A stretch of DNA of 37,045 nt. Origin: Bacteroidales bacterium. Its GTDB lineage: Bacteria > Bacteroidota > Bacteroidia > Bacteroidales > P3. This document shows, piece after piece, positions 16,981-25,876 of the stretch. Positions within the stretch are counted from its first letter, which is position 1. Each line of letters begins with the position of its first letter. A program made the translations under genes and the position numbers. The notes under the pieces are model-generated. The model saw nothing but the letters and a program-made list of their open reading frames with translations, ran no database searches and was not told the DNA's origin. The stretch spans positions 1 through 37,045 of the forward strand of contig JAGCVI010000003.1 of assembly GCA_017962445.1 (NCBI GenBank). Reading direction: 5' to 3'.

Positions 16981-17272
16981 AATCATTCAGCGGACGAACA
17001 ACCGCATAGCAAGAACATCATTAATATTCAGCATCATATACTCAACAGCAATCGCCATCGCCACACTCCTTCAAGGGAGACTGCCAAAATGTCATTTTAA
17101 CTTAGTAATGATAAAAAAAACGCGTAACGATAATGTGCCGAAAGCACATAATTTCAATAACCCCAGACTTGCAGTCTGGGGACAACACAACACCCCATTT
17201 CAGCGTCTCGAAGAGATGCAACCTCAAAAAAAAACGTACCACCTTGTTTAACCGTCACTTAATCAGCAAGCA
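16981..17272 (+). other. Hairpin-rich untranslated region, possible leader RNA or small RNA
   Basis: No convincing open frame. Four dyads follow one another: 17066-17079 (CTCCT/GGGAG type, four-base loop); 17133-17149 (ATGTGC, loop CGAAA, GCACAT); 17161-17181 (CCCCAGACT, loop TGC, AGTCTGGGG, nine perfect pairs); 17203-17219 (GCGTCTC, loop GAA, GAGATGC). TGCCAAAATGTCA at 17082-17094 is a near copy of the motif before htpG. An A-run follows at 17225-17233. This could be a regulatory leader, a separate RNA, or a nest of REP-like elements. Confidence 0.5.
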
Positions 17273-17935
17273 ATGAAAAAAACAATAAGCAACTGTTCCG
17301 AAATGATGGAGACCATCGAGCGCATGGGTCTTCTGCCTCTGCTTGAAAGCGGCGTGCCGGGCTTCTCGGCCGAGGCCATGGTGAGCTCTGAATGCCGCTA
17401 CCACGTCACCGACGACGGGTGGGAATGGCCTCTGTGGCAATGGAAAGGGCCGCTGGTCACCGAAGGCCATTTCGCCTACGGCAAATTCTTCGACAGCAAG
17501 GCTGGTTTTGTCAGCATGAAGTGGTGGCCTGACTTATGCAACTGGCGACGGTTCCGGCACCCCACTCCAGACGAGGAAAGCATTGAGGGCGTGATACTTG
17601 AAGTACTACATGTCAATGGCAGTATGATCACCCGCGAACTGCGTGCCGCATGCGGATTCACAGGACCCAAAATGCGCAGCCGCTTCGACTCATACATCAC
17701 CCGTCTTCAGATGGCCTGTCGTATTGTTACAGAGGACTTTGTCTATCCTCGCGACCGTCATGGCAACGCCTATGGATGGGGATGGTCGCTGCTCGCCACT
17801 CCCGAACGGCTTTTTGGCCGCGAAGCATGCCGCTGCAAACGCACACCCGAAGAGAGCTACAAACGTCTGAAATCGCACTTCCACACTCTCCTCCCCGACG
17901 CCACCGACAAGCAAATTGAACGGCTCATTGGGTAA
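17273..17935 (+). CDS. AlkZ-related (YcaQ-like winged-helix) protein
   Basis: A 220-residue cytoplasmic protein that I match, with moderate confidence, to the group labelled AlkZ-related in Bacteroidota. These are distant relatives of the winged-helix DNA glycosylases AlkX/AlkZ (YcaQ) that release crosslinked or alkylated bases. Features: MGLLPLLESGVPGFSAEAM at the N-terminus, a Trp-rich segment WEWPLWQWKGPLV (about 50-62), KAGFVSMKWWPDLCNW, a winged-helix-like part (about 100-150: ITRELRAACGFTGPKMRSRFDSYITRLQM) and a WGWSLLATPERLFG stretch. The catalytic QxQ motif of AlkZ is not visible, so glycosylase activity is unproven. It stands alone after a long structured leader. Confidence 0.6.
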   Translation: MKKTISNCSEMMETIERMGLLPLLESGVPGFSAEAMVSSECRYHVTDDGWEWPLWQWKGPLVTEGHFAYGKFFDSKAGFVSMKWWPDLCNWRRFRHPTPDEESIEGVILEVLHVNGSMITRELRAACGFTGPKMRSRFDSYITRLQMACRIVTEDFVYPRDRHGNAYGWGWSLLATPERLFGREACRCKRTPEESYKRLKSHFHTLLPDATDKQIERLIG

Positions 17936-17994
17936 GCATGCATCTGTCATTGCATTTTTATTATTTTATTTTCTTTAAAAACAAAAAAAATGTG

Positions 17995-18002
17995 TACTTT
18001 TG
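17995..18002 (+). promoter_or_regulatory. -7 box (TACTTTTG) abutting the bamD start
   Basis: Exact TAnnTTTG match ending only 6 bases before the ATG at 18009. With the usual spacing the transcript would begin at or very near the start codon, giving a leaderless or nearly leaderless mRNA. Confidence 0.6.
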
Positions 18003-18008
18003 CAGTTC

Positions 18009-18815
18009 ATGAAAAAAGCAACACATCTTATAATAATTACACTGGTAATTAACGTATTATCCAGTTGTAGCGGCTATAACAAACTGCTAAAAAGCACCGA
18101 TTACGATGCCAAGTTCGAGGCCGCCATGCAATATTACAACGAAGGACGCTACCAACGCGCCCGCGATTTGTTCGAAAATCTGACACTCTACTACCGTGGC
18201 CGTGAGCACTCGGAAGACATAGCCTGGTACTATGGCAAAAGTCTCATTGAGACTGAATATTACTACACCGCCGCCTACCAGATGAAGTCGTTCGCCAAGC
18301 GTTTCCCCTACAGCCCCCACGCCGAGGACGCCGCTTTCCTTACGGCCTACTGCCAATATATGGAATCGCCGGCCTACACGCTCGACCAGACCATCACTAA
18401 GGACGCCATAGCCGAGTTCGAGCTGTTTGCGGAACGCTATCCGCAGAGCACCCACATCCCCGAGGTGAACAGCTACCTCGACGAGATGCGTAACAAGCTG
18501 ATGGAGAAAGACTACGAGATTGCTTATGGCTACTACAACACCGAGTCATACCGCGCCGCCGTGGTCGCCCTCGGCAATTTCCTCAACAGCTATCCCGACT
18601 CGCCACACCGCGAAGATGCAATGTACTACATCATCAAGGCTGGCTACGAATACGCCATCAACAGCCGCGAGGACAAGATGAAAGAGCGTCTGCAGCAGGT
18701 GGTCAACAACTTCGACAAGTTCGCCGTGACCTTCAAGAACTCGAAGTACATGGCCGACTGCCAGGATATCTACACCAAATGCAAAGAGGCGCTCCGCCAA
18801 CTGCCAACCGAATAA
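18009..18815 (+). CDS. bamD: Outer membrane assembly lipoprotein, BamD type
   Basis: Part of the BAM machine that folds beta-barrel proteins into the outer membrane. 268 residues from the ATG at 18009; a TTG at 18000 is a less likely start. Lipoprotein signal with lipobox LSSC near residue 20. Repeated TPR-like helices follow (AMQYYNEGRYQRARDLFENL, YQMKSFAKRFPYSPHAEDAAFL, IAEFELFAERYPQS, VALGNFLNSYPDSPHREDAMYY), as in BamD/YfiO. Length and order of repeats agree with the family. The order bamD-rpoZ-coaBC is conserved in Bacteroidota and supports the call. Confidence 0.93.
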   Translation: MKKATHLIIITLVINVLSSCSGYNKLLKSTDYDAKFEAAMQYYNEGRYQRARDLFENLTLYYRGREHSEDIAWYYGKSLIETEYYYTAAYQMKSFAKRFPYSPHAEDAAFLTAYCQYMESPAYTLDQTITKDAIAEFELFAERYPQSTHIPEVNSYLDEMRNKLMEKDYEIAYGYYNTESYRAAVVALGNFLNSYPDSPHREDAMYYIIKAGYEYAINSREDKMKERLQQVVNNFDKFAVTFKNSKYMADCQDIYTKCKEALRQLPTE

Positions 18816-18841
18816 CGAAACAAAAAAAATAAATTATCATA

Positions 18842-19219
18842 ATGGAAACCAAGAAAAACAGACCCATCAACACAACCATCACCCGCGACACTGCACAGTT
18901 CAGCAAAGGAACCGACAACATCTACGAGACCGTGGCTGTCCTTTCCAAACGCTCCAACCAGATTGCCTCCGACATGAAACGCGAGCTGCATAAGAAGATT
19001 GAAGAGTTTTCCTCCGGTGTCGACACCATGGACGAGATCTACGAGAATCGCGAACAGATTGAGGTTGTGCGCCACTACGAGCAGCTGCCCAAGCCCACAC
19101 TCATGGCTACTCAGGAATACCTCAACGACGAACTCTACTACCGCAACCCGGCCAAAGAGGACCAGAACATGCAGCGTCTCGAGGCTATGGAAAACGAGGT
19201 GATGAAGAATGAAGAATAA
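18842..19219 (+). CDS. rpoZ: RNA polymerase omega subunit (Bacteroidota type)
   Basis: 125 residues. The N-terminal part (NTTITRDTAQFSKGTDNIYETVAVLSKRSNQIA) carries the omega/Rpb6 core that latches the beta' subunit; Bacteroidota members are longer than the E. coli protein and carry the ENREQIEVVRHYEQLPKPTLMATQEY segment seen here. It lies 26 bases after bamD and its last 11 bases overlap the coaBC start, which suggests translational coupling. Confidence 0.93.
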   Translation: METKKNRPINTTITRDTAQFSKGTDNIYETVAVLSKRSNQIASDMKRELHKKIEEFSSGVDTMDEIYENREQIEVVRHYEQLPKPTLMATQEYLNDELYYRNPAKEDQNMQRLEAMENEVMKNEE

Positions 19220-20462
19220 CGTCCTGCAAGGCAAACATATTATTGTCGGCATCACTGGCGGCATAGCCGCATACAAATCGCCGCTCCTCGTCAGACTTCT
19301 TGTCAAGGCTGGCGCGGAAGTGACATGTGCAGTGACGCCGCACGCCCTACAGTTCGTTACCAAGCTTACGCTCGAAACAGTATCTAACCACCCTGTCTAT
19401 TCCGACCTCTTCGAGCACGACAACCCCCACACCACAGAGCACATCTCCCTTAAAGACTGGGGCGACGCCATGGTGGTGGCACCGGCTACAGCCAACATAA
19501 TCTCCAAGGTCGCCAACGGCATAGCCGACGACGCGCTCTCCACGCTCCTGCTCTCGTTCCGCAAGCCGTTGTTCATATGCCCTGCCATGAACACGCAGAT
19601 GCTCGAAAGCCCGGCACTGAAGCGCAACATGCAGCAGCTGTGCGACGACGGTGCATTCATCGTCCAACCCGAATCCGGCCCCTTGGCCTGCGGCACCTCC
19701 GGCAACGGCCGCATGGCGGAACCCGAGACAATAGTCGACGCTATGATTTCACAGCTCTCAGCCTCATGCGATGGCGTTGCCTTGACTCAGGATTGCAGCT
19801 CGACGCTCACGCCGTTCTCTGTTCTTATCACTGCCGGACCTACCTACGAGAAGATAGACTCCGTGCGCTTCATCGGCAACTTCTCGACAGGCAAGATGGG
19901 CTTCGCCCTCGCCGAGGAATTCGCCGCCAGAGGCTGCAAAGTGCACCTTGTCGCCGGCCCGACACACCTGTCGACAAACAACACTAACATCGAACGCATC
20001 GACGTGACCTCGGCACGCGAGATGTACGATGCCGCCACACGTCTGTTCCCGTCGTGCAACGCAGCTATACTCAGCGCGGCAGTGGCCGACTTCCGCCCCG
20101 AGCATGAGGCTGACCACAAGATAAAGAAACAAAGCGACCAGGACGACATGACGCTCCATCTGGTGCAGAACCCCGACATACTGGCTTCGCTCGGCAAGGC
20201 TAAACGTCCCGACCAGATTCTTGTGGGCTTCGCCCTCGAGACCGACAACGAGCTTGAGAACGCCAAGAAGAAACTGAGCAAGAAAAACCTCGACTTTATA
20301 GTCCTCAACTCGCTGCACGACAAAGGTGCCGGCTTTGGCCACGACACCAACAAGGTCACCATCATAGACCGCGACGGCAACATCGACGAAGGCTCACTGA
20401 AAAGCAAGCAAGCCGTAGCCAAGGATATTGCCGACAAGATGTTCAGTCTTGTAAAGATTTGA
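19209..20462 (+). CDS. coaBC: Bifunctional phosphopantothenoylcysteine decarboxylase / phosphopantothenate-cysteine ligase
   Basis: Two steps of coenzyme A synthesis in one 417-residue protein. The CoaC flavoprotein half starts GKHIIVGITGGIAAYKSPLL, with the flavin/substrate loop PAMNTQML near 125 and the ACGTSGNGRM segment near 160. The CoaB half starts near 205 (VLITAGPTYEKIDSVRFIGNFSTGKMG) with AAVADFRPE and the strap loop KIKKQSD, then PDILASLGKAKRPDQILVGFALETDN. Full length. The start at 19209 overlaps rpoZ; the downstream sequence gives no better ATG. Confidence 0.96.
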   Translation: MKNNVLQGKHIIVGITGGIAAYKSPLLVRLLVKAGAEVTCAVTPHALQFVTKLTLETVSNHPVYSDLFEHDNPHTTEHISLKDWGDAMVVAPATANIISKVANGIADDALSTLLLSFRKPLFICPAMNTQMLESPALKRNMQQLCDDGAFIVQPESGPLACGTSGNGRMAEPETIVDAMISQLSASCDGVALTQDCSSTLTPFSVLITAGPTYEKIDSVRFIGNFSTGKMGFALAEEFAARGCKVHLVAGPTHLSTNNTNIERIDVTSAREMYDAATRLFPSCNAAILSAAVADFRPEHEADHKIKKQSDQDDMTLHLVQNPDILASLGKAKRPDQILVGFALETDNELENAKKKLSKKNLDFIVLNSLHDKGAGFGHDTNKVTIIDRDGNIDEGSLKSKQAVAKDIADKMFSLVKI

Positions 20463-20533
20463 AAACGGTATGGTCTGCAAGGTACCTATATCCTAAGACC
20501 TTACAATCCTTTTAACCTAAAATAACTCCTATC

Positions 20534-21532
20534 ATGAAAAAAACAGGGACTATTGCTCTTATATTGGCATCTGTAGCCATTGCCGGCCAGATTTTCATTT
20601 TTGCAACACACAAGAATCCATGCGAGGAACAGCAGCAGGGCGATGCCACGCCCAAGACTCCTGTTGAGACAAAACTGAAAATCTACGCCCCACCCATCCC
20701 TGACACAATGACGCTGGCGGGCGAGCCGGTGCCGCTCAACACCTACTATGTCCGCGAAGGCCTTGATCGCGAGCTGATCGTCAACACATACGGTCATACC
20801 AATACAATTCTCTATATTAAGCGCGCCAACCGTTATTTCCCCATAATAGAGCCCATCCTGAAAGAGCAGGGTGTTCCTAACGATTTCAAATACCTGTGCG
20901 TTGCCGAGAGCGGACTGACCAACGCCACATCGCCTGCCAAGGCCCAGGGATTCTGGCAGTTCATGAAGGCTACCGGCCAAAAGTACGGACTAGAAGTCAA
21001 CGACGAGATAGATATGCGCAACGACTTGGAAGCCTCCACCGTGGCAGCATGCAAGTTCCTGAAAGTGCTCTACAAAGACCTTGGCAGCTGGACGGCAGCA
21101 GCGGCAGCCTACAACTGCGGCGGTGGCGGACTGTCAAGAAACTTTGAAAAGCAAAGCATCGACTCGTACTACGACGCACGTCTCAACGCCGAGACTTCGC
21201 GCTACATATACAGAATACTTGCCCTCAAACAAATCATGCAGCACCCGCAGGACTACGGATTCTACCTGCGCCAATGCGACCTCTACCCTGCCATGCCAAA
21301 GCCCCGCACGGCGACACTGAGCGGACAGAACGTGGACCTGTACGACTTCGCCAAGAAGAACGGCACAACATACAAGATGCTTCGCGAACTCAACCCCTGG
21401 ATAACCACCGACAAGCTTGTCAACAAGGCCAAGAAGAGCTACACCGTCAAGCTCCCTGCAGAAAACGGTACTAGCCTCAAACACATTCTGTCCAACAAAG
21501 ACAAAAGCACCGACTTCATAACAAGAATGTAA
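20534..21532 (+). CDS. Membrane-anchored lytic transglycosylase (SLT domain)
   Basis: Cuts the MurNAc-GlcNAc bond of peptidoglycan and forms 1,6-anhydro ends, in the periplasm. 332 residues. An N-terminal hydrophobic segment (about 5-24) acts as anchor or uncleaved signal. The SLT fold runs from about 95: YFPIIEPILKEQGVPNDFKYLCVAESGLTN, with catalytic Glu in CVAESG, then PAKAQGFWQFM, the DLEASTVAACKFLKVLY helix and WTAAAAAYNCG. The C-terminus (DLYDFAKKNGTTYKMLRELNPW) resembles a weak LysM repeat, as in MltD. It lies 7 bases before uvrA. Confidence 0.92.
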   Translation: MKKTGTIALILASVAIAGQIFIFATHKNPCEEQQQGDATPKTPVETKLKIYAPPIPDTMTLAGEPVPLNTYYVREGLDRELIVNTYGHTNTILYIKRANRYFPIIEPILKEQGVPNDFKYLCVAESGLTNATSPAKAQGFWQFMKATGQKYGLEVNDEIDMRNDLEASTVAACKFLKVLYKDLGSWTAAAAAYNCGGGGLSRNFEKQSIDSYYDARLNAETSRYIYRILALKQIMQHPQDYGFYLRQCDLYPAMPKPRTATLSGQNVDLYDFAKKNGTTYKMLRELNPWITTDKLVNKAKKSYTVKLPAENGTSLKHILSNKDKSTDFITRM

Positions 21533-21539
21533 CCTCACC

Positions 21540-24383
21540 ATGACTGACCCCAAACTAGAAATACTTGGTGCACGCGAACACAACCTTCAGAACATCGACA
21601 TCGACCTGCCCCGCAACCAGCTGGTGGTCTTCACCGGACTGAGTGGCAGCGGCAAGTCGTCGTTGGCATTCGACACCATCTACGCCGAAGGTCAACGCCG
21701 CTACATGGAGACCTTCTCGGCCTATGCACGCCACTTCATTGGCAACATGGAACGCCCCGACGTGGACAGCATCAACGGCCTGAGCCCAGTCATCTCCATC
21801 GAACAGAAGACCACCAACAAAAACCCACGCTCGACAGTGGGCACCGTAACTGAAATCTACGACTTCGTCCGTCTGCTCTTCGCCCGCACCGCCGACGCCT
21901 ACTCGCATGTCAGCGGCAAGAAGATGATAAAATACAGTGAGAGCCAGATTCTCGAAATTATCATGACCGACTACGCCGACAAGGATATCCTTGTCCTCGC
22001 CCCCGTGGTGCACAGCCGCAAAGGACACTACCGCGAGCTCTTCCAGCAGGTGGCCAAGAAAGGATACCTGCGCGTCCGCGTTGACGGCGAAATCCGCGAA
22101 CTGACCTACAACATGCAGGTGGACCGCTACAAGACCCACGACATCGAGATAGTCATCGACCGCGTACGCGTCAACGAGAAAGGCCGCCGCCGCATGGAAG
22201 ACGCCGTAAAAAACGCCTTCAAGCAGGGCAAAGGCATGCTGATGATTCTCGAAAGCACTGGCAATAACGGGAAACCGCGCTATTTCAGCCGCATGCTGAT
22301 GGACCCCGACACAGGCGTGTCATACCCCGAGCCGGAACCCAACACCTTCTCGTTCAACTCTCCCTACGGCGCATGTCCCAAATGCAACGGCTTGGGCGAA
22401 ATCACCGAGATAGACATACGAAAGATAATCCCCGACCCTGAGAAAAGCATCCGCGACGGCGGTCTCGACGTACTCGGAAAGTACTCCCCGACCAATTTCC
22501 TCTACCGCCAGCTTGAAAATCTGGGACGGATATACAACTTCACCATCGACGACCCCATCGAAAGCCTCAGCGAAGAAGTAATAAATATTATATTGTACGG
22601 CACCAGCGACTACATCAACATACACTCCGCAGCCGAGAACTCGTTCAGCAGCGGCTTCCCCGGAATCGTCAACTACATCAACGAGCTGGCCATGGAAGAC
22701 CAGCCTGCGTCGCTCCAGAAATGGGCCAACAGCTTCATGAACAACGTCGCCTGCCCCGAATGCGGAGGCAAACGGCTGAAGCGTGAATCACTCAGCTTTC
22801 TGATTGACGGCAAAAACATCGGCGAAGTGGCGGAGATGAACCTCACCGAGTTCTACGACTGGGTGTCGACGCTCGAGCCCAAGCTGGACAAGAACCGTCG
22901 CGAGGTGGCGCATGAAATCCTGCGCGAGATACAGACCCGCACCAAGTTCCTTATCGACGTTGGCGTGGGCTACCTGTCGCTCAACCGCAGCTCGAAGTCG
23001 CTCAGCGGCGGCGAGAGCCAACGCATACGCCTCGCCACACAGATCGGTGCCAAGCTGGTCAATGTGCTGTACATTCTCGACGAGCCATCCATAGGTCTGC
23101 ACCAACGCGACAACCGCCGTCTTATCGATGCCCTCAAGGAGCTGCGCGACCTCGGCAACTCGGTAATTGTGGTAGAGCACGACCGCGACATGATTCTCAG
23201 TGCCGACTACGTCATCGACATCGGACCAGGAGCAGGAGTGCGCGGCGGCAAGATTGTGGCGGCAGGCACGCAGAAAGAGTTCCTGAAACACCACACATTG
23301 ACCTGCGACTACCTGAACCGCATCCGCGACATCGCAATCCCGGAACGGCGTACTGCCGAGGGACGCAAACACCTTGTGCTCAGCGGTGCCACAGGCAACA
23401 ACCTGAAAGACGTGACCCTCGACATACCGCTCGGCCTCTTCGTCTGCGTCACCGGTGTCAGCGGCAGCGGCAAGTCGTCGCTCATCAACGAGACTCTGCA
23501 CCCCATCCTCAACCAACATTTCTACCACTCGCAGAAACGGCCACTGCCCTACCGCGACATCAGCGGCATCGAACACATCGACAAGGTGATAGAAATCGAC
23601 CAATCGCCTATCGGCCGCACGCCCCGTTCCAACCCTGCGACATACGTCGGCATCTTCGACGAGATACGCCAGCTGTTCGCCCAGTTGCCAAGTGCAAAGA
23701 TAAGAGGCTACAAGCCCGGACGCTTCTCGTTCAACGTCAGCGGTGGGCGTTGCGACACCTGCAAAGGAGCAGGAATGCGCACCATCGAGATGAACTTCCT
23801 GCCCGATGTCTATATTAACTGCGAAGTGTGCAACGGCAAGCGATACAACCGCGAGACTCTGGAAATACGATATAAAGGCAAATCCATCTCCGACGTGCTC
23901 GACATGACCGTCAACGAGGCAGTGGAGTTTTTCGAACCTCACCCCAAGATTGCACGCAAACTGCAGGCAGTGAAGGACGTAGGCCTTGGATACATAACCC
24001 TCGGACAGCCGTCCACGACACTCAGCGGCGGCGAGGCACAACGCATCAAGCTGGCTACAGAGCTGTCCAAGACCGACACCGGCAACACGCTCTACATCCT
24101 TGACGAGCCCACAACAGGACTCCATTTCGAGGACATCAGGGTGCTGCTCGAAGTGCTGCAAAAGCTGGTCGACAAGGGCAACACCGTGCTTGTCATAGAA
24201 CACAACATGGACGTTATCAAAGTCGCCGACTGGATAGTGGACATCGGTCCCGACGGCGGCATAAAAGGCGGCGAGATAGTCTTTGCCGGCACCCCCGAAC
24301 AGCTTGCAAAAGAAAAAGACAACTTCACCGGCATCTATCTTAAAGAAGAACTGGAAGAAGTTAAAAAGCACATCAATAAATGA
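21540..24383 (+). CDS. uvrA: Excinuclease ABC subunit A
   Basis: Damage-recognition ATPase of nucleotide excision repair; works with UvrB and UvrC, neither of which is in this window. 947 residues, normal length. Two ABC modules: Walker A GLSGSGKSS at 33-41 and GVSGSGKSS near 639; signature motifs LSGGESQRIRLATQ near 488 and LSGGEAQRIKLATEL near 827; Walker B ILDEPSIGLHQ and ILDEPTTGLHF. Both zinc modules are intact: CPKC...CPEC around the first insertion, and CDTCKGAG...CEVCNGKRY in the second half. The stop overlaps the next start (ATGA). Confidence 0.98.
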   Translation: MTDPKLEILGAREHNLQNIDIDLPRNQLVVFTGLSGSGKSSLAFDTIYAEGQRRYMETFSAYARHFIGNMERPDVDSINGLSPVISIEQKTTNKNPRSTVGTVTEIYDFVRLLFARTADAYSHVSGKKMIKYSESQILEIIMTDYADKDILVLAPVVHSRKGHYRELFQQVAKKGYLRVRVDGEIRELTYNMQVDRYKTHDIEIVIDRVRVNEKGRRRMEDAVKNAFKQGKGMLMILESTGNNGKPRYFSRMLMDPDTGVSYPEPEPNTFSFNSPYGACPKCNGLGEITEIDIRKIIPDPEKSIRDGGLDVLGKYSPTNFLYRQLENLGRIYNFTIDDPIESLSEEVINIILYGTSDYINIHSAAENSFSSGFPGIVNYINELAMEDQPASLQKWANSFMNNVACPECGGKRLKRESLSFLIDGKNIGEVAEMNLTEFYDWVSTLEPKLDKNRREVAHEILREIQTRTKFLIDVGVGYLSLNRSSKSLSGGESQRIRLATQIGAKLVNVLYILDEPSIGLHQRDNRRLIDALKELRDLGNSVIVVEHDRDMILSADYVIDIGPGAGVRGGKIVAAGTQKEFLKHHTLTCDYLNRIRDIAIPERRTAEGRKHLVLSGATGNNLKDVTLDIPLGLFVCVTGVSGSGKSSLINETLHPILNQHFYHSQKRPLPYRDISGIEHIDKVIEIDQSPIGRTPRSNPATYVGIFDEIRQLFAQLPSAKIRGYKPGRFSFNVSGGRCDTCKGAGMRTIEMNFLPDVYINCEVCNGKRYNRETLEIRYKGKSISDVLDMTVNEAVEFFEPHPKIARKLQAVKDVGLGYITLGQPSTTLSGGEAQRIKLATELSKTDTGNTLYILDEPTTGLHFEDIRVLLEVLQKLVDKGNTVLVIEHNMDVIKVADWIVDIGPDGGIKGGEIVFAGTPEQLAKEKDNFTGIYLKEELEEVKKHINK

Positions 24384-25567
24384 ATTCCGTCATTACCATA
24401 TTATACCTGTTAGGCATACCGCTGCTGGTGATGCGGCTGGCGAAGCGGTGGAGCTGGATTGACAAGGTGAGTCCCATGACGGTGCTGTACATCGTCGGAC
24501 TTGCCGTCGCCAACCTGATACCTAAAGGCAACGGAATATTCAATGTAGACCTGGACATCAACACCCTTTTCAGCAACCTGGCGGTTCCGTTGGCAATACC
24601 GCTTATGCTTATGGGCTGCGACATGAACCACTGGCAAATCGGCAAAGCATTCAAGGTGTTCCTCTCGGGCTTGGTGTCTGTGCTTATCGTCACAATCATC
24701 GGCTTTTTCATCTTCCAGCCTGCTGACCATACACCTGAAGACTACAAAGGCTTCGCACAGGTATGTGCCGTGGCAACAGGCATCTACACCGGCGGCATAC
24801 CAAATATGGGAGCCATCAAGCAGGCTGTGGGCATGCCGCACCAGACCTACCTCTACATCACCAGCTACGACCTCATAGTCACTGGCCTCTATCTGGTCTT
24901 CATCATCTTTTTCGGGAAAACAGTGTTCCGGAAGTTGTTGCCGGTACAAAAGAAGAGTTCCAACAGCGCAACGTCAAAAACAGAGGAAACATCTGTAACC
25001 GACGATGCCAAGGTCAATCCTTTTGACAAAAGCCATCTTAAAGCAACCCTGATTGCCATAGGGATAACGCTTGTCATTGCAGCAATATCGTATGGAGCCT
25101 CACTGCTAACGTCCAAGGATGGCAGCCCGAATATGACAGTGCTGATACTTCTGCTCACCACCCTGGCCATTGCAGCTTCGTTCCTGCCGTCCATGAAGCA
25201 GCAGCAACACTCGTTCGACCTGGGGCTCTACTGTGTCTACGTTTTCTGCCTGGCCATAGCCACGGCATGCAACGTACGCGATATGGACATTGCCGGCAGC
25301 CTTCCGATACTATACTATCTGGGTTTCATCATCCTCGGATCGCTCGTTCTGCAAATCATCTTCGCGAAGCTGCTTAAAATTGACGGCGACTCAGTGATGG
25401 TATGCAGTGTTGCCCTCATCAATTCGCCGCCGTTCGTGCCTCTTGCCGCCGCATTGCTCAACAATAAGAACATAGTGGTACTTGGCATAACCATAGGCCT
25501 ATTGGGATATATGCTCGGCAACTATCTGGGCATAGGCATATTCCACCTGTTGCTAACCATAGGCTAA
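24380..25567 (+). CDS. DUF819-family membrane protein
   Basis: A 395-residue integral membrane protein with many hydrophobic segments. It begins ILYLLGIPLLVMRLAKRWSWIDKVSPMTVLYIVGL and contains GTGGIPNMGAIKQAVG-like and LINSPPFVPLAAALLNNKNIVVLGI stretches typical of DUF819 (YjcL-like) proteins, which have a transporter-like fold of unknown substrate. A cytoplasmic Ser/Lys/Thr-rich loop lies near 190-215. It starts within the uvrA stop (ATGA overlap), so translation is probably coupled, although a functional link to repair is not known. It is the last gene before the A+T-rich array. Confidence 0.85.
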   Translation: MNSVITILYLLGIPLLVMRLAKRWSWIDKVSPMTVLYIVGLAVANLIPKGNGIFNVDLDINTLFSNLAVPLAIPLMLMGCDMNHWQIGKAFKVFLSGLVSVLIVTIIGFFIFQPADHTPEDYKGFAQVCAVATGIYTGGIPNMGAIKQAVGMPHQTYLYITSYDLIVTGLYLVFIIFFGKTVFRKLLPVQKKSSNSATSKTEETSVTDDAKVNPFDKSHLKATLIAIGITLVIAAISYGASLLTSKDGSPNMTVLILLLTTLAIAASFLPSMKQQQHSFDLGLYCVYVFCLAIATACNVRDMDIAGSLPILYYLGFIILGSLVLQIIFAKLLKIDGDSVMVCSVALINSPPFVPLAAALLNNKNIVVLGITIGLLGYMLGNYLGIGIFHLLLTIG

Positions 25568-25876
25568 GTTCATTTTGCAGATCTGCTACAACAATATTAT
25601 TATATCAGAAAATAACTTGAATTCGAATATGGCGATATGTGCTGACTCTTCGCACCCTCGCCATACCTATTTATAATTCCTTCTATATATGACGAGTCGA
25701 AATCATTCAGTAGTTTCTGACGCATGTCCAACTGTAGAGAACTGTCCATCTGTTTATTACTTGTATTAATAAACCAGCAACTGTCATTTTTGTGCACGTT
25801 TTATGTAGTCTTGAGAGTCAGTTTTATATGTTGATTGATTCAACAAATTATTAAGTTTTAAAGTCAACTGTTAATT
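25568..25876. other. A+T-rich gap at the left edge of the toxin array
   Basis: Between the converging DUF819 gene and the last array gene. It contains the short palindrome GCAGATCTGC (25577-25586) and one doubtful minus-strand frame (25600-25797). No direct repeat, tRNA or integrase site marking an island edge is visible. Confidence 0.5.
25600..25797 (-). CDS. Doubtful small ORF, possibly a gene remnant
   Basis: 65 residues, no signal peptide, no recognised motif. It follows the last immunity candidate in the same direction after 79 bases. The second half (MRQKLLNDFDSSYIEGIINRYGEG...) has ordinary protein-like composition, so it may be what is left of a further cassette gene, but chance is just as likely. 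Confidence 0.2.
   Translation of the reverse strand: MHKNDSCWFINTSNKQMDSSLQLDMRQKLLNDFDSSYIEGIINRYGEGAKSQHISPYSNSSYFLI

Noticed and set aside
22788-24371. 527-residue minus-strand open frame opposite uvrA
   Set aside because: It lies wholly antisense to an intact uvrA and its translation is Val/Leu/Ala-rich without motifs; a G+C-rich coding strand creates such shadows.
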